Source of the DNA: Bathymodiolus brooksi | Lineage: Eukaryota > Mollusca > Bivalvia > Mytilida > Modiolidae | Length of the DNA stretch: 64,000 nt | NCBI GenBank assembly: GCA_963680875.1 | Contig: OY804580.1 | Span: 111,231,534 to 111,295,533, forward strand | Reading direction: 5' to 3' | Part shown: piece by piece, positions 61,384 through 64,000 of the stretch | How the letters are laid out: every line of letters begins with the position of its first letter | Position numbering within the stretch: the first letter of the stretch is position 1 | Made by a program: the position numbers and the translations under genes | Notes under the pieces: model-generated | Seen by the model: the letters and a program-made list of their open reading frames with translations, nothing else | Database searches by the model: none | Told to the model about the DNA's origin: nothing

Positions 61384-63171
61384 CTTTGTCTTGTGTACCC
61401 TATGTTGTCAGTTTCTCTGTGTTTTTGTTTTGTTTTTCTTTGTCTTGTGTACCCTATATGTTGCCAGTTTCTCTGTGTAGTGTTTTGTTTTTCTTCGTCT
61501 TGTGTACCCTATGTTGCCAGTTTCTCTGTGTTTTTGTTTTGTTTTTCTTCGTCTTGTGTACCCTATGTTGTCAGTTTCTCTGTGTTTTTGTTTTGTTTTT
61601 CATTGTCTTGTGTACCCTATGTTGTCAGTTTCTCTGTGTTTTTGTTTTGTTTTTCTTTGTCTTGTGTACCCTAAATGTTGCCAGTTTCTCTGTGTTGTGT
61701 TTTGTTTTTCTTCGTCTTGTGTACCCTATGTTGTCAGTTTCTCTGTGTTTTTGTTTTGTTTTTCTTTGTCTTGTGTACCCTATGTTGTCAGTTTCTCTGT
61801 GTTTTTGTTTTGTTTTTCTTTGTCTTGTGTACCCTATGTTGTTAGTTTCTCTGTGTTTTTGTTTTGTTTTTCTTTGTCTTGTGTACCCTATGTTGTCAGT
61901 TTCTCTGTGTTTTTGTTTTGTTTTTCTTTGTCTTGTGTACCCTATGTTGTCAGTTTCTCTGTGTTTTTGTTTTGTTTTTCTTTGTCTTGTGTACCCTATA
62001 TGTTGCCAGTTTCTCTGTGTTGTGTTTTGTTTTTCTTTGTCTTGTGTACCCTATGTTGTCAGTTTCTCTGTGTTTTTGTTTTGTTTTTCTTTGTCTTGTG
62101 TACCCTATGTTGTCAGTTTCTCTGTGTTTTTGTTTTGTTTTTCTTCGTCTTGTGTACCCTATGTTGTCAGTTTCTCTGGATTGTTTTTGGGTTGTTTTTC
62201 TTTGTCTTGTGTACCCTATGTTGTCAGTTTCTCTGTGTTTTTGTTTTGTTTTTCTTTGTCTTGTGTACCCTATATGTTGCCAGTTTCTCTGTGTAGTGTT
62301 TTGTTTTTCTTCGTCTTGTGTACCCTATGTTGCCAGTTTCTCTGTGTTTTTGTTTTGTTTTTCTTCGTCTTGTGTACCCTATGTTGTCAGTTTCTCTGTG
62401 TTTTTGTTTTGTTTTTCTTCGTCTTGTGTACCCTATGTTGTCAGTTTCTCTGGATTGTTTTTGGTTTGTTTTTCTTTGTCTTGTGTACCCTATGTTGTCA
62501 GTTTCTCTGTGTTTTTGTTTTGTTTTTCTTTGTCTTGTGTACCCTATATGTTGCCAGTTTCTCTGTGTAGTGTTTTGTTTTTCTTCGTCTTGTGTACCCT
62601 ATGTTGCCAGTTTCTCTGTGTTTTTGTTTTGTTTTTCTTCGTCTTGTGTACCCTATGTTGTCAGTTTCTCTGTGTTTTTGTTTTGTTTTTCTTTGTCTTG
62701 TGTACCCTATGTTGTCAGTTTCTCTGTGTTTTTGTTTTGTTTTTCTTTGTCTTGTGTACCCTAAATGTTGCCAGTTTCTCTGTGTTTTTGTTTTGTTTTT
62801 CTTCGTCTTGTGTACCCTATGTTGTCAGTTTCTCTGTGTTTTTGTTTTGTTTTTCTTTGTCTTGTGTACCCTATATGTTGCCAGTTTCTCTGTGTTGTGT
62901 TTTGTTTTTCTTTGTCTTGTGTACCCTATGTTGTCAGTTTCTCTGTGTTTTTGTTTTGTTTTTCTTCGTCTTGTGTACCCTATGTTGTCAGTTTCTCTGT
63001 GTTTTTGTTTTGTTTTTCTTTGTCTTGTGTACCCTATGTTGTCAGTTTCTCTGTGTTTTTGTTTTGTTTTTCTTTGTCTTGTGTACCCTATATGTTGCCA
63101 GTTTCTCTGTGTTGTGTTTTGTTTTTCTTTGTCTTGTGTACCCTATGTTGTCAGTTTCTCTGTGTTTTTGA
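61384..63171 (+). repeat. Segment with TGTAGTG-bearing monomers matching about 9.5-11.3 kb
   Basis: TGTAGTG stops at 61,480, 62,296 and 62,570 and the TTTTGATTTG stop at 63,171 match 9,591, 10,407, 10,681 and 11,282 at a constant offset of 51,889. A GGATTGTTTTTGGGTTG change near 62,190 is private. The similar segment at 41,184-43,038, and its duplicate at 53,179-55,033, belong to the same family but differ in monomer order. Confidence 0.87.
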
Positions 63172-64000
63172 TTTGTTTTTCTTCGTCTTGTGTACCCTAT
63201 GTTGTCAGTTTCTCTGTGTTGTGTTTTGTTTTTCTTTTTCTTGTGTACCCTATATGTTGCCAGTTTCTCTGTGTTGTGTTTTGTTTTTCTTTGTCTTGTG
63301 TACCCTATGTTGTCAGTTTCTCTGGATTGTGTTTTGTTTTTCTTTGTCTTGTGTACCCTATGTTGTCAGTTTCTCTGTGTTTTTGTTTTGTTTTTCTTTG
63401 TCTTGTGTACCCTATGTCGCCAGTTTCTCTGTGTTTTTGTTTTGTTTTTCTTCGTGTTGTGTACCCTATGTTGTCAGTTTCTCTGTGTTGTGTTTTGTTT
63501 TTCTTTGTCTTGTGTACCCTATGTTGTCAATTTCTCTGTGTTTTTGTTTTGTTTTTCTTCGTCTTGTGTACCCTATGTTGTCAGTTTCTCTGGATTGTTT
63601 TTGTTTTGTTTTTCTTTGTCTTGTGTACCCTATGTTGTCAGTTTCTCTGTGTTTTTGTTTTGTTTTTCTTTGTCTTGTGTACCCTATATGTTGCCAGTTT
63701 CTCTGTGTTGTGTTTTGTTTTTCTTTGTCTTGTGTACCCTATGTTGTCAGTTTCTCTGTGTTTTTGTTTTGTTTTTCTTCGTCTTGTGTACCCTATGTTG
63801 TCAGTTTCTCTGTGTTTTTGTTTTGTTTTTCTTCGTGTTGTGTACCCTATGTTGTCAGTTTCTCTGTGTTGTGTTTTGTTTTTCTTTGTCTTGTGTACCC
63901 TATGTTGTCAGTTTCTCTGTGTTTTTGTTTTGTTTTTCTTCGTCTTGTGTACCCTATGTTGTCAGTTTCTCTGTGTTTTTGTTTTGTTTTTCTTTGTCTT
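63172..64000 (+). repeat. 1,191-bp HOR unit, A type, cut by the window edge
   Basis: The first 829 bp of an A unit. It has ordinary TATGTTG (near 63,468) at the site where the 43-kb and 55-kb A units have TATTTTG, so it groups with the A unit at 11,283-12,473. A private CTTTTTCTTG change lies near 63,235. Confidence 0.88.

Larger units (their letters stand above)
1..64000 (+). repeat. 54-bp satellite DNA array spanning the whole window
   Basis: Every line of the window is a head-to-tail copy of one T/G-rich monomer of 53 to 57 bp, with no reversal of orientation and no unrelated insertion that I could see. Fixed landmarks recur in each unit: CTTTGTCTTG (or CTTCGTCTTG), GTGTACCCTA, GTTGTCAG or GTTGCCAG, TTTCTCTGTG, then a T/G tract ending GTTTTT. 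The window starts at a monomer start and ends inside the array, so both true array edges lie outside it. Divergence between monomers is low and mostly falls at a handful of recurring sites, which is the pattern of concerted evolution by unequal exchange. Satellite class is clear from the sequence; chromosome location and host species are not. Confidence 0.98.

Noticed and set aside
3..62764. Dozens of long + strand open reading frames (up to 3,193 residues) with repeated 18-residue Cys/Phe/Leu/Val-rich motifs
   Set aside because: They exist in all three frames over the same DNA, change frame-motif at every 53- or 55-bp monomer, and reflect only the lack of stop triplets. There is no unique N-terminal region, signal of selection, splice structure or ribosome-binding context. 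They are not genes.
1..64000. CRISPR array
   Set aside because: There are regularly spaced repeats, but no unique spacers: the whole 54-bp period is repeated, and no cas gene is present.
1..64000. CENP-B box in the CTTCGTCTTG monomers
   Set aside because: CTTCG resembles the first bases of the CENP-B core, but the required CGGG part is absent (TGTACCC follows instead), so there is no match to the essential positions.
1..64000. Telomeric or subtelomeric simple repeat
   Set aside because: No run of TTAGGG, TTTAGGG or similar is present. CCCTA occurs once per monomer within TACCCTAT but is never tandem.
1..64000. Transposon, LTR, tRNA or rRNA insertion within the array
   Set aside because: I found no sequence stretch that departs from the monomer, no inverted repeats and no target-site duplications. 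Even the irregular zones at 30.9-31.4 kb and 61.3 kb are made only of monomer variants.
1..64000. Bacterial or phage repeat protein gene (for example a surface adhesin)
   Set aside because: Such genes keep one frame and have unique ends. Here 53-, 55- and 57-bp units occur freely and no frame is conserved.
1..64000. G-quadruplex or triplex-forming elements
   Set aside because: There are no G runs of three or more in the standard monomer on the + strand, and the T tracts are broken by G, so no homopurine-homopyrimidine mirror repeat is present.
1..64000. Naming the host species
   Set aside because: I do not recognise this 54-bp consensus with enough certainty to assign it to a taxon, and the window has no gene to help.

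Overview
The window is one uninterrupted tandem-repeat (satellite) array from base 1 to base 64,000. I found no gene, RNA gene, mobile element, CRISPR array or unique-sequence island. The basic unit is about 54 bp, so the window holds roughly 1,180 monomers, all head-to-tail on the same strand. In the reference monomer (1-54) I counted 33 T, 10 G, 8 C and 3 A, about 33% GC, with a very strong T-over-A bias on the + strand. The sequence points to eukaryotic heterochromatin (centromeric, pericentromeric or subtelomeric). The reasons are the long satellite, layered higher-order repeats (HORs), and variants of the CpG-to-TpG type expected in a methylated genome. The species and chromosome position cannot be read from the sequence.

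Monomers come in a few length classes: 54 bp (standard), 53 bp and 55 bp (both with GTTGTG in place of GTTTTTG; the 55-bp class also has ATATGTTGCC) and 57 bp (GGATTG insertion). Their order acts as a barcode. It shows a hierarchy: 54 bp, then blocks of about 1.0 to 1.8 kb (1,029, 1,191, 1,788 and 1,685 bp), then about 2.4 kb (an A/B dimer of the 1,191-bp unit), then about 2.8 and 4.0 kb, then duplications of about 8.2 and 10 kb.

Layout: 1-436 is a lead-in; 437-2494 is a 1,029-bp tandem duplication; 2604-6179 is a 1,788-bp tandem duplication; 6180-11282 is mixed; 11283 to about 13,700 is a 1,191-bp A/B HOR; about 13,700-14,939 is transitional; 14,940-20,450 is a 2.8-kb HOR; 20,451-36,679 is a 4-kb HOR; about 36,680-38,174 is a truncated HOR copy; about 38,175-48,124 and 50,170-60,118 are two copies of a ~9.95-kb segment at offset 11,995, each containing an A/B block; 48,125-50,169 is a copy of about 37,815-39,860; 60,119-61,383 is a junction zone; 61,384-64,000 repeats about 9,495-12,111 at offset 51,889.

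Very long ORFs on the + strand are artefacts. Standard monomers contain no stop triplet in any + frame, so all three frames stay open together for kilobases. No function beyond satellite DNA is supported. The noteworthy content is the architecture: nested HORs, datable crossover junctions, a hybrid monomer and stepwise mutation markers. All of it depends on the assembly being correct.
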